64,000 nt of DNA from Amycolatopsis nalaikhensis (GTDB lineage: Bacteria > Actinomycetota > Actinomycetes > Mycobacteriales > Pseudonocardiaceae). The notes under the pieces were generated by a model. It was not told the origin of the DNA and searched no databases. It worked only from the letters and a program-made list of their open reading frames with translations. Positions 9,309 to 17,441 of the stretch are shown here, in pieces (position 1 is the stretch's first letter; every line of letters begins with the position of its first letter). The translations under genes were made by a program, and so were the position numbers. The DNA lies in contig NZ_CP127173.1 in NCBI RefSeq assembly GCF_030264295.1, forward strand, positions 2,611,501-2,675,500, read 5' to 3'.

Positions 9309-9327
9309 GTCGACGGAAAACGTCGAC
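9309..9327 (+). terminator. Stem-loop after tRNA-Gly
   Basis: GTCGACG (9309-9315) and CGTCGAC (9321-9327) form a perfect seven-base stem around a five-base A-rich loop, 19 bases after the tRNA. It is a likely 3' end for the tRNA transcript. Confidence 0.5.
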
Positions 9328-9349
9328 CTCGGCCCCTTCGCCATTTCAC

Positions 9350-9369
9350 CCGGGGGCCCGAGCCCCCGG
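9350..9369. terminator. Second GC-rich stem-loop after tRNA-Gly
   Basis: CCGGGGGC (9350-9357) and GCCCCCGG (9362-9369) form a perfect eight-base stem with a four-base loop. It lies between the tRNA and the stop of the convergent Imm7 gene and could terminate either transcript. Confidence 0.45.
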
Positions 9370-9428
9370 ACCCCCACGGTGCCTCATGTCGCCTTCCAGC
9401 GTGGTCACCCGCCCGGGGGGTGTAGGGG

Positions 9429-9830
9429 CTAAAGCTCGTAGACGTCCAAGATTGTCGGCGCTACTGGGGTCAGGTGGGGGTCTTCGCGCTCTGTTACCTG
9501 GCCTCGGGCCATTCGGTACACCCGGAACTCGTTGTCGTGCTCGGTGTCCTGGTCGTCCCACACGTACAGCAGGCCGTAGGAGCCTGGGGCCAGCTCGCCC
9601 GCCCTCGTGAACAAGTTCAGGAGCTCGGGGCCGAGGCGGCCGCCGTGCTTGTCGAAACCGCCGAAGTGGAGCATCGGCATCCCCGCGCTCCAGCGGAGGT
9701 CGACCAGGTCGAAGTCACCGGCGTCGCGGATCGCGCGGTGCACGCGGTCGACCAGGCGCTCCAGCAGAGCCGCGTCGTCGTCGCCGCTCGTGGTCGCCTG
9801 GATGGTCACCCAGCCGTGATATTCGAACAC
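9429..9830 (-). CDS. Imm7-family immunity protein
   Basis: 133 residues from a GTG start, opening with the typical MFEYHGWVTIQ. It has a central LHFGGFDKHGG and a C-terminal YLLYVWDDQD-like strand (GSYGLLYVWDDQD), characteristic of immunity-7 proteins of polymorphic toxin systems. These proteins bind and neutralise a cognate toxin domain in the cytoplasm. No toxin gene is adjacent, so it may be an orphan immunity gene. The 34-base gap to the DUF2716 gene upstream suggests one transcript. The family call rests on the N-terminal signature and length and is not confirmed by search. Confidence 0.72.
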   Translation of the reverse strand: MFEYHGWVTIQATTSGDDDAALLERLVDRVHRAIRDAGDFDLVDLRWSAGMPMLHFGGFDKHGGRLGPELLNLFTRAGELAPGSYGLLYVWDDQDTEHDNEFRVYRMARGQVTEREDPHLTPVAPTILDVYEL

Positions 9831-9863
9831 CCGCGAAACGGTAGCAAGAGATCAACCGCGAGC

Positions 9864-10427
9864 TCAGCGGGCCAGTGCGGACGGCTTCCCGTCACGGCGC
9901 AGGACGTTCTTCAGCACCCCTTCGCCGAGGCGCTCGAACGCCGGCACCAGCTTCTCGCCGAACACGCACAACGTGCGCTCCCACGGGTGCCCGAGCGTGC
10001 CGAACGAGAAGTCCGAGGCCAGGAACAGGTGGTAGTCCGCGCGCGGGAACACCGGCACCGGCCAGCGGGCGCCCTCGGTCATCAGGTGCGGGCGGACGCG
10101 GTAGGACTGGTGCTGCCAGTGCAGCGCCCACAGCCAGTCGTCCGGACCGCAGACCTCGCGGAACGCCGCCAGCGCGATCGCCGCGACCTGGTGCTCCTCG
10201 ACGGCGTACGGGCCGAGGCGGAACTCGGCCGACGCGCGGTCCAGGTCACCGGGCGAAAGGTCCCACGTCCGCGACGGCGCGGGCTCGCGGAACCCCGGCC
10301 AGGCGTGGGCGTAGGTGCTCGGCCAGAACGCCAGCTTGTCGTACACCCAGTACCAGGCGGGCTCGTCGGCGACGCGGGAGACGGCTTCCCAGGCAGCATT
10401 CACTGTTTCGACCTCGAAGTTGGCCAC
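9864..10427 (-). CDS. DUF2716-like protein
   Basis: A 187-residue soluble protein from a GTG start. It is rich in aromatic residues (WYWVYDKLAFWPS, WALHWQHQSYR) and ends in a segment with HPWERTLCVFGEKLVPAF. The pattern resembles DUF2716 proteins, which are of unknown function and often sit beside immunity or toxin-associated genes. It lies directly upstream of the Imm7 gene in the same direction. No catalytic motif is recognised. Confidence 0.65.
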   Translation of the reverse strand: MANFEVETVNAAWEAVSRVADEPAWYWVYDKLAFWPSTYAHAWPGFREPAPSRTWDLSPGDLDRASAEFRLGPYAVEEHQVAAIALAAFREVCGPDDWLWALHWQHQSYRVRPHLMTEGARWPVPVFPRADYHLFLASDFSFGTLGHPWERTLCVFGEKLVPAFERLGEGVLKNVLRRDGKPSALAR

Positions 10428-10537
10428 GCACGGTAGAACACGCGAAAGCTTCGTGTTCGCCCTCCGGTTTGTCCAGTCCTCGTCCGCTCGCCGCGAACTG
10501 TGTCACTCGACCGGGTGGAGTCTGCCAGGTTGTCACC

Positions 10538-11215
10538 ATGCGGGTTCTCTTCGTCCACGGCGCGTTCGTCCGAGATGGCAATTGGTGGTGGCGGCCGACG
10601 GCCGAGGTGCTCGACGGCCACGGTCTGCGCAGCTCAGCCGTCGTGCTGCCGAGCTGCGAGGCCGAGCCGCGCGGTGATCTCCGCGACGACGCCGCGGCTG
10701 TCCGCGCGGTGCTCGACGCCTCCGACGAGCCCGCGCTGCTCGTCGGGCACTCCTACGGCGGCGTCGTCATTTCCGAAGCCGGGAACCACCCCGCGGTCCA
10801 CCGGCTCGTCTACGTGACGTCGTTCTTGCCCGACGTCGGCGAGGCCCTCGCGGGCTTCGGGACCGGTGAGCCGCCGCCGTGGCACGTCAGCCACGGCGAC
10901 GGGACCGCGAGCGTCCGGGAGGACCTCGTCCGGCCGCTGTTCGCGCAGGACTTCGACGACGCCACGTATTCCGCCGCCGCGAAACGGCTCACCGCGCAGA
11001 ACGAAGCCGTTTTCGGTCAGCCGACGACGAAAGCGGCGTGGCGGGAGGTGCCGTCGACCTACGTCGTCTGCGGCGAAGACCTGGCGACGCCGCCGGAGAA
11101 GCAGCGGGCCCAAGCCGAGCGCGCCACCGATGTCGTCGAGCTGTCCGTGGCGCACCACCCGTTCGTCACGCGGCCCGAGCTGGTGGCCGAGGTGCTGCTT
11201 CAGAAGACGAGGTAG
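10538..11215 (+). CDS. Alpha/beta-fold hydrolase
   Basis: A 225-residue alpha/beta hydrolase of the short AB_hydrolase_6 type. The N-terminal strand is MRVLFVHGAF, the nucleophile elbow GHSYGG carries the active-site Ser, a candidate acid lies in CGEDLATP, and the C-terminal His lies in SVAHHPFV. No signal peptide is present, so it is cytoplasmic. It is similar in size to plant-type esterase/salicylate-binding hydrolases. The substrate cannot be inferred. Its stop overlaps the end of the convergent kinase gene by 16 bases. A GGTGGAG sequence lies upstream of the ATG at 10538. Confidence 0.88.
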   Translation: MRVLFVHGAFVRDGNWWWRPTAEVLDGHGLRSSAVVLPSCEAEPRGDLRDDAAAVRAVLDASDEPALLVGHSYGGVVISEAGNHPAVHRLVYVTSFLPDVGEALAGFGTGEPPPWHVSHGDGTASVREDLVRPLFAQDFDDATYSAAAKRLTAQNEAVFGQPTTKAAWREVPSTYVVCGEDLATPPEKQRAQAERATDVVELSVAHHPFVTRPELVAEVLLQKTR

Positions 11216-12784
11216 CCCATCAGGAACTCCTTGGTTTTGCCTTCGCAGCCCGCGTCGAGCGAGTCGAAGTGGCTCGCGCCCGCGTTGCAGCGGTAGATCG
11301 CCCGCGCCGACGCCCACGTCGGCGGTTGCGCGTACGCGTAGCCGAGCAGGCCGATCGGCTCCTGGCCTTCACACTTGCCGGACTGGTCGGTCGAGGTGAA
11401 CCAGTCGTTCTGGTTCTTCACCTTGCAGGCGTAGAACTTCCGCGTGCCGGGCTCGGCCGTCGCGACGAGCGAGCCGAACACGCCCTCCTTGGTGAAGCCC
11501 GCCGGCGGGCCGATCTTCTTGGTGGCGCTGAAGTGCGGGCCGTCCGGGTGGTGGTAGCGGGTCAGCGGCACCATCGTCGGTTTCGGTTTCGCGGGTTCGC
11601 CGCTCGCGGGCGCGCTGGGCGGGATGACCGTGCTCGCGCCGGGCAGCACCGGGACGCTCGCGGACGGCGGAACCGAGGACGCGCTCGCCGAAGACGTCGG
11701 GCTCGCCGACGTCGTGGTGCCGGACGAGGCGGACGTGGTCGGCGCCGGACCCGCCGCGCCGCCGGGCGAACCCGCGGCGACCGGCGTGGTGCTGTCCGGC
11801 TTGAGGAGGAAGATCGCGCCCAGCGCGGCGACGACGGCCACCGCCACCCCGGTCAGCACCAGCGGGAGGCGCCGCTTCTTCCGCGGCGGATCCCAGTCCA
11901 CTGTGGTCGGTGACGGCGGGGCCACCCGAGCCGTCACTGGCTCGAAGACGATCGTCGGCAGCTCGGCCGGGTCCACCGCCTGCGTCGGCGAATCCGTGAT
12001 CGCGGTGCGCGCGGTTTCCAGCAGCCGCCGGACTCCCGAGGCGCCGAGACGGTCCGAAGTGGACTGCGTGAGCAGCCCGCGGACGGCGTCGGCGAGCGGG
12101 CCGCGGCAGTGCTCGAACACCGGCTGGTCGTACATGATCGCGTGCAGGGTCGCGGCCGTGGTGGTGCGCTGGAACGGCGCGCGCCCTTCGGCGGCGTGGA
12201 ACAGCGTCGCGCCGAGGGACCACAGGTCCGACGCGGGCGACGGCCCGGCTCCGGCGAACAGCTCGGGGGCCATGTAGCCGGGCGAGCCCATGACGCCGCC
12301 GGTCTGCGTCAGCCCCGGGTCGTCCATCGCCCGCGCGATGCCGAAGTCGGCGAGCTTCACGCGGTCGCCGGGCAGCACCATGATGTTGCTGGGCTTGACG
12401 TCCCGGTGCACGATGCCCGCCGCGTGCGCGCTTTCCAGGGCACCGAGCACCTGCAGGCCGAGCGCGGCGACGCGGTCGTTCGCCAGCGGCCCCTCACGCC
12501 CGACGACGTCGGCGAGCGTCGGCGCGACCACCAGCTCCATCACGATGAACGTGGCACCGTGCTCGCTGACGACGTCGTAGACCGTGACGACGCCGGGGTC
12601 GTTGAGCCGGCCGGCGGTGCGGGCCTCGCGCATGACGCGTTCGAGGTTGGTGCCCGGCGGGGTGGCGAGTCTCCTCGAGCGCGACCGGCCGCCCGAGCAC
12701 CCGGTCTTCGGCGCGCCAGACGACGCCCATGCCGCCCCGGCCCAGCTCGGCCGAGATCGCGTACCGCCCCGCGACCAGTCTCAT
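11200..12784 (-). pseudogene. Membrane Ser/Thr protein kinase, frameshifted near its N-terminus
   Basis: PknB-type kinase. Starting at 12784 it reads MRLVAGRYAISAELGRGG, with the glycine loop GRGGMGVVW. One extra base at 12670 (coding strand GAGACTC, expected GAGCTC) then breaks the frame. Past it come the catalytic loop HRDVKPSN, the metal-binding DFG in LADFGIAR, a proline/serine linker, one membrane helix (LPLVLTGVAVAVVAALGAIFLL) and a Cys-containing extracellular domain ending GYLVF. The ATP-anchoring Lys of subdomain II reads Glu (VALEE) in the given sequence, which may be real or part of the same local error. The corrected protein is about 527 residues. Its targets and ligand are unknown. 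Confidence 0.82.
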
Positions 12785-12852
12785 CGTCGCCCCCCTGAAC
12801 GCTCGGAGGCGATGCTAAGGGAGGCGCCGGGCGGACCCGGCGCCTCCCCGGC

Positions 12853-13458
12853 TCAGGCGGCGTCCCAGAGCGTCAGGAACGCCGAGGCCTCGCTGCGGGC
12901 CCAGGGCCGCAGCCGTTCGCGGTCGCGCGCCGACAACTGGAACTCCTTCGCCCGGCGGACGTCGACCACCAGCGCGTGCCCGCCCGGCAGGACGTCCGGC
13001 ATCGCCTGCTCGAGCACCCACAGCGCGAGCTGCGCGGAGTCCTTCGTCAGGGGTTCCTCCTTGAAGTAGAGCCAGGTCGCGTACCGGCGGCCGTCGCTCT
13101 TGCGCAGCCCGATCTGCGGGCTGACGCCGATCTCGAGCTCGCCGATCCGGCACCGGCCGCGCCCGACCTCGACCAGCCGCGGCGACTTGCGGCCGAGGTA
13201 GCGCAGCCAGCCGTCGGCGATCGCCGCGTAGTGCGGTTTCGTCCGGTCGTCGGCGGCGTTGACCAGCGCGCGCAACGCGGTCGCGTCCTGCCCCGCCGCC
13301 CGCCCGGACCGCACGGCGTTGGCCGCCCGCCGGTAGTAGTTGAACGCGGCTCGCGCCGGGTCCTCGTACAGCCGGCGCTGCCGCCGGACGAACGACGACC
13401 GCGACGGTCCGTTACTCGCGCTGTAGCCCACGAACGTGGGCAGGGTGATGTAGGCCAT
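12853..13458 (-). CDS. Hypothetical protein
   Basis: 201 residues from ATG 13458, which has GGAAGGCAGGG just upstream. The alternatives at 13474 and 13503 lack this. It is a basic soluble protein. The first half is Arg-rich and helical (RRQRRLYEDPARAAFNYYRRAANAVRSG), and the second half has alternating strands (RCRIGELEIGVSPQIGLR, ATWLYFKEEPLT). I do not recognise the family. The upstream region carries an SOS-like palindrome at 13526-13541, so it may be induced by DNA damage, but that is inference. Confidence 0.65.
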   Translation of the reverse strand: MAYITLPTFVGYSASNGPSRSSFVRRQRRLYEDPARAAFNYYRRAANAVRSGRAAGQDATALRALVNAADDRTKPHYAAIADGWLRYLGRKSPRLVEVGRGRCRIGELEIGVSPQIGLRKSDGRRYATWLYFKEEPLTKDSAQLALWVLEQAMPDVLPGGHALVVDVRRAKEFQLSARDRERLRPWARSEASAFLTLWDAA

Positions 13459-13525
13459 GGCCCTGCCTTCCTCCATCACGCCTCCCGCGGACGCGGGTGG
13501 CATCTCCCCTGGACAACGCCCATTT

Positions 13526-13541
13526 TAGAACATATGTACGA
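13526..13541 (-). promoter_or_regulatory. Candidate LexA/SOS-box-like palindrome
   Basis: TAGAACATATGTACGA matches the actinobacterial SOS box TCGAAC-N4-GTTCGA at 10 of 12 fixed positions. It lies 68 bases upstream of the gene starting at 13458, in an A/T-richer patch typical of a promoter. Confidence 0.35.
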
Positions 13542-13614
13542 CAGTTTTCGGGGGCTTGACGGGTGACGGTCGCCGACAACCGGGCACCAACCGGGGGTCG
13601 GCTATGGTGAGGGA

Positions 13615-14943
13615 GTGTCGGTGCAGGTGAAAGGCGGGAAGCCGGAGAAGCCGGTCAAGCCCCTTTCGGTCCACGAGGCCTGGCTGCCCAAGGACCACTC
13701 GATGTACCGGCCGCGCCACGGCCGCCAGCAGGTCGCACTCATCTGCGCGGTCGTCTTCTTCCTGACGCCGGTGGTGTCGCTCGGCCTCTTCGGCCCGCCG
13801 GAGCCGTTCGAAAACCGCAAGCTCCACGACTTCCCGAGCCTCTCCGACGGCTGGGGCTTCTTCAGCGGGCTCAGCCAGTGGGCCACCGACCACCTGCCCG
13901 GCCGCCAGGCCGCGGTGGAGGCCGAGGACGCGATCAGCCGCGGGGTCTTCGGCGAGCCGCCGGCACTCGGCGGCCAGCCCACCGGGCCCGCGGTCGGCCC
14001 GGTGCCGAACCAGCAGCCGCCCGCCCGCCCGGACACCGGCACGACGCAGGGCCAGACGAACAGCGCGTACCCGCCCGTGGTCGAAGGCCGCGACGGCTGG
14101 CTGTACCTCGGCAACGACATGTACGCCAAGTGCAACCCGATCATCCCGGCCGCCACGGTGATCGACGAGCTGATCGGGCTGCGCCGCACGGTCGAGGCGT
14201 CGGGACGGCGGCTCGTGCTCATCGTGCCGCCGGACAAGTCGGATATCTTCCCGCAGTTCCTGCCGGATTCCTACGCCGGCAAGGACTGCGCGCCGGTCGC
14301 GGCCCGGCTGATGTGGCAGCGGCTGAACACCGAGGTCGGCTACCTGGACCTGCGCGGCCCGCTGCTGGCCGAGTCGCAGCGGCGCGGCGCGCCGATCTAC
14401 TTCAAGCAGGACACGCACTGGCAGTTCCACGGCGGATTGACCATGGTCCGGGCGCTGGCCGAGGACCTGAAGCCGGGCGTGACGAACACCTGGCGGACCG
14501 CGCCGAAGGAGACGTTCGACAAGCTCACGGACCTGCCGCCGCTGATCGGCCGTTCCGGCAGCGAGCCCGCCGAGCTGGAGAGCCTGGCGCCGGACGGCGG
14601 CGCCGACAAGACCCGCACCTTCTTCGGGCAGCCGAACACCGTCCCGATCGAGCTGCGCGGGACGCCGGGCGTCGGCACGGTCGGCGACAAGGTGGCGATG
14701 ATCGGGGACTCGTTCACCGGCTTCGCGAACATGTACCTCGCGGCCGCGTTCACGGACATGACGATCATGCACTCCGACTACGTCCAGCAGAACACCGCCG
14801 CGGCCGCGGCGAAGCTGGCCGGCAGCGACGTCGTCGTCCTCGAAATCGCGGAACGCAACCTGATCGGCGGGCAAAGCCCTATCCTGGCCCCGGCCGTGGT
14901 GAAGACGCTGAGCGAGCAGCTCGCGGCGCACCCCAGGCGATGA
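13615..14943 (+). CDS. AlgX/AlgJ-like SGNH O-acetyltransferase-related protein
   Basis: 442 residues from a GTG start. An N-terminal cytoplasmic stretch leads to one membrane anchor (about 40-60), a Pro/Gln-rich linker (about 118-150) and an extracytoplasmic SGNH-like domain. The domain opens with VEGRDGWLYLGND, as in AlgX/AlgJ. It carries DTHW (Asp266, His268) and IGDSF (Ser366), matching the Asp-His and Ser of the alginate O-acetylation proteins. It would transfer acetyl groups onto a polysaccharide outside the membrane, probably using the acyltransferase encoded at 19248-20557 as the membrane donor. It is the first gene of a five-gene plus-strand glycan operon. Confidence 0.87.
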   Translation: MSVQVKGGKPEKPVKPLSVHEAWLPKDHSMYRPRHGRQQVALICAVVFFLTPVVSLGLFGPPEPFENRKLHDFPSLSDGWGFFSGLSQWATDHLPGRQAAVEAEDAISRGVFGEPPALGGQPTGPAVGPVPNQQPPARPDTGTTQGQTNSAYPPVVEGRDGWLYLGNDMYAKCNPIIPAATVIDELIGLRRTVEASGRRLVLIVPPDKSDIFPQFLPDSYAGKDCAPVAARLMWQRLNTEVGYLDLRGPLLAESQRRGAPIYFKQDTHWQFHGGLTMVRALAEDLKPGVTNTWRTAPKETFDKLTDLPPLIGRSGSEPAELESLAPDGGADKTRTFFGQPNTVPIELRGTPGVGTVGDKVAMIGDSFTGFANMYLAAAFTDMTIMHSDYVQQNTAAAAAKLAGSDVVVLEIAERNLIGGQSPILAPAVVKTLSEQLAAHPRR

Positions 14944-14974
14944 GCGCCCCACGGCGCATGGACGAAGGAATCGG

Positions 14975-16915
14975 ATGAGCGTGCGGGATCTGCCGTGGCT
15001 GGCCGGCGTGGACGCCGGCAGTGCCTCGGTGACGGCGGGCCGGGTGTCGGTCGGCGGCTGGCTGGTCTCGCCGAGCGGGCCCGACGGCAGCACCGTCCGG
15101 CTCGGCGGGCAGGTCGCCACGGTGCACTGGGAGCGCGGCGGCACGGCCGTGCCCGGGGTGCCGGCGGACTGGCCGACGTGGGTGTGGCGGGCGGAAGCCG
15201 ACGGAGACCACCTCGCTGGCGTCGAGGCGACCGTCACCGCGCCGGACGGCACCGAGCTCGTCCGCGTCACCGTGCAGCCGCCGAGCGGGCACCGGATGCC
15301 GTCGCCGCTGGGCGAGATCGACTTCCCGGCCGCGGACGCCGACCTGACCGGTGACCTGATGGTCGTCTCGGGCTGGCTGCTGCTCGACGGCAAGCTGCCC
15401 AGCCGGGTCGAGGTGGAGGTCGACGGCGCGGCCCCGCAGCGCGCGCGGCTCATGCTGCCCCGGCCGGACGTCACCAGCGCGTTGCCCGGCGAGGTCCGGC
15501 AGGCTGGGCTGAGCGGTTACGAGGCCCGCGTGCCGCTGCCGATGGCGCCGGGTGAGCGCCGGAAGGTGACGTTCCGGGTGCGGGCCTGGACCCGCGACGG
15601 CCGCGAGTGGAACTCTCCGGTCCGGTACGCGACGCTGCGGCGGCGCCCGGTCGACCGGCGCGACGCCGAAGCCGTCGCGCGTGCGTCGGCGTTCACCGAG
15701 GACCTGCTGGCGCGCGTCAAAGCGGCCGTCGACACCGACCACGTCCTGGTCGTGACGCACAGCCTGCGCGTCGGCGGCGGCCAGTTCTGGCTCAGCGAGC
15801 TGCTGCGCCACCTCGCGGGCCCGCACGGCCACAAGGTCACGCTGGTCTCCCCCGAGGACGGCCCGCTGCGCGGCGAGCTGGAAGAGCTGGGCGTCACCGT
15901 GCACGTCACCGGCCACCACCGCGTGCAGGACGCCGTCACCTACACCGCGTACGTCGGCGAGCTGGCGATGCTGGCCACCGCGAGCGGCGCCGGGGTCGTG
16001 CTGGTGAACACGCTCGGCATGTTCGCCGGAGTCGATGCGGCGATGCGCGCGGGCCTGCCGGTGGCGTGGGTGGTGCACGAGAGCTTCAGCCTCGAGGACT
16101 TCGCCTACCTGAACTGGGGCATGGACGGCCTCGACCCGCTGGTGCGCGACCGCTGGGAGCACTGCCTGGCCAAGGCCGACGCGCTGCTGTTCGTCGCCGA
16201 CGCCACGCGCGAGATGTTCCTGCCGTGGTCGCAGCCGCGGCGGTGCGTCACCGTCCGGTACGGCATCGACCCGGTCCCGGTGCGGCAGGCGCTACACGAC
16301 TCGAAGGAAGACGTCCGGCGCGAGCTGGGCTTGCCCGAGCGGGCGACGGTGCTGCTCAACGTCGGCGTCAGCGAGCCGCGCAAGGGCCAGGCGCCGCTGC
16401 TGCTGGCCTTCGAACAGGTCCGGACCACGCACCCGGACGCGCACCTGGTGATCGTCGGGACGCACGAGTCACCGTACTGCGACGCGCTGCGGGACTACGT
16501 CGAGGCGGCCGGGCTCACCGGCTCGGTCAGCCTGGTGCCGATCTGCCGCGACCCGCGGCCGTGGCTGCGCGCGGCCGACCTGTTCGTCAACAGCTCCGAC
16601 ATCGAGTCGCTGCCGCGGTCGATCCTCGAGGCGATGGCGTTCCGGGTGCCGGTCGTGGCCGCCGACGTCTTCGGCACGCGCGAGATCGTCAGCGACGGCG
16701 AGAGCGGCTGGCTCTTCGTGCCCAACGACCTCAACGCGCTCACCGTCGGCCTGCTGCGGGCGCTGGACACCCCGCCCGCGGCCCGCGAGCGGATCGCCGA
16801 GCGGGCGCTGGCCGGCGTCGGCGCCTTCCTGGACTCCGCCCACTACGGGCAGGAGTTCTCCACCATCCTGAAAGGCCTCGCGCGAGGCACCGGTACCGAG
16901 GAACGAGACGCATGA
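14975..16915 (+). CDS. GT4-family glycosyltransferase with N-terminal beta-rich domain
   Basis: 646 residues. The first 210 or so form a beta-rich region with two related GWL strands (VSVGGWLVSP and VVSGWLLLDG), possibly two Ig-like or carbohydrate-binding repeats. The rest is a GT-B retaining glycosyltransferase. It has the acceptor-side HSLRVGGGQFWLSELL, then NVGVSEPRKGQ, VIVGTHESPY and the sugar-nucleotide E-x7-E region ESLPRSILEAMAFRVPVV. There is no signal peptide, so it acts at the cytoplasmic face. The stop overlaps the next start as ATGA (16912-16915), so translation is coupled. Confidence 0.9.
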   Translation: MSVRDLPWLAGVDAGSASVTAGRVSVGGWLVSPSGPDGSTVRLGGQVATVHWERGGTAVPGVPADWPTWVWRAEADGDHLAGVEATVTAPDGTELVRVTVQPPSGHRMPSPLGEIDFPAADADLTGDLMVVSGWLLLDGKLPSRVEVEVDGAAPQRARLMLPRPDVTSALPGEVRQAGLSGYEARVPLPMAPGERRKVTFRVRAWTRDGREWNSPVRYATLRRRPVDRRDAEAVARASAFTEDLLARVKAAVDTDHVLVVTHSLRVGGGQFWLSELLRHLAGPHGHKVTLVSPEDGPLRGELEELGVTVHVTGHHRVQDAVTYTAYVGELAMLATASGAGVVLVNTLGMFAGVDAAMRAGLPVAWVVHESFSLEDFAYLNWGMDGLDPLVRDRWEHCLAKADALLFVADATREMFLPWSQPRRCVTVRYGIDPVPVRQALHDSKEDVRRELGLPERATVLLNVGVSEPRKGQAPLLLAFEQVRTTHPDAHLVIVGTHESPYCDALRDYVEAAGLTGSVSLVPICRDPRPWLRAADLFVNSSDIESLPRSILEAMAFRVPVVAADVFGTREIVSDGESGWLFVPNDLNALTVGLLRALDTPPAARERIAERALAGVGAFLDSAHYGQEFSTILKGLARGTGTEERDA

Positions 16916-17439
16916 GCGCCGAAGAAGGCCCGAAGAACGACGAACCGGTCGAGTACGCCGTGCCGGCGTCCGTGCGGGCCGAACTGCTGCAGCTGCGCGC
17001 CGAGCGCTCGGTGCTGATGGCCGAGCGCGAGCGGCTGCTCGGCAGGCTCCGCGGCGCCGACGCGGACCTGCGGGAAGCCCTGCGCGTGCAGGAACGGCTC
17101 GTCGAGGACGCGCGGGCGAACGACGAGCTGCGCCGCCAGGTCGACGAGGCCTCCGAAGCCCGGGTCGAGCTGGACGCGCTGCGCCGCGACCGCGACCTCG
17201 CGCGCCAGGAGCTGGAACGCACCCGGACCGAGCGCGACCAGCTGCGGATGGACCTGCTGCAGGCCGAGCTCGCCCTGCACGGCGCCGACCTGCCCGAGGT
17301 CGCCGAGCACGACCACCGCGAGGCCGAGCAGCTGCGCCTGCGGGTGGCCGAGCTGACGCGCGAGCTCGAGGCGCACCGGCAGACCATCAGCTGGCGGGTC
17401 ACCGCCCCGCTGCGCACGGTCCGCCGGAAGACCCGCTGA
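16912..17439 (+). CDS. Coiled-coil protein of the glycan locus
   Basis: 175 residues, almost entirely charged heptad sequence (runs such as LQLRAERSVLMAERERLLGRL and RDRDLARQELERTRTERDQL). It predicts a long coiled coil from about residue 20 to 155, ending in ISWRVTAPLRTVRRK, a tail often seen on actinobacterial glycosyltransferases. There is no membrane segment. It is translationally coupled to the GT4 gene and followed two bases later by another glycosyltransferase, so it probably scaffolds them or measures glycan length. That role is inferred. Confidence 0.85.
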   Translation: MSAEEGPKNDEPVEYAVPASVRAELLQLRAERSVLMAERERLLGRLRGADADLREALRVQERLVEDARANDELRRQVDEASEARVELDALRRDRDLARQELERTRTERDQLRMDLLQAELALHGADLPEVAEHDHREAEQLRLRVAELTRELEAHRQTISWRVTAPLRTVRRKTR

Positions 17440-17441
17440 CC

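Noticed and set aside
9218..9428. tRNA-Gly as an attachment site for an integrated element
   Set aside because: I found no second copy of the tRNA 3' end and no integrase gene in the window.
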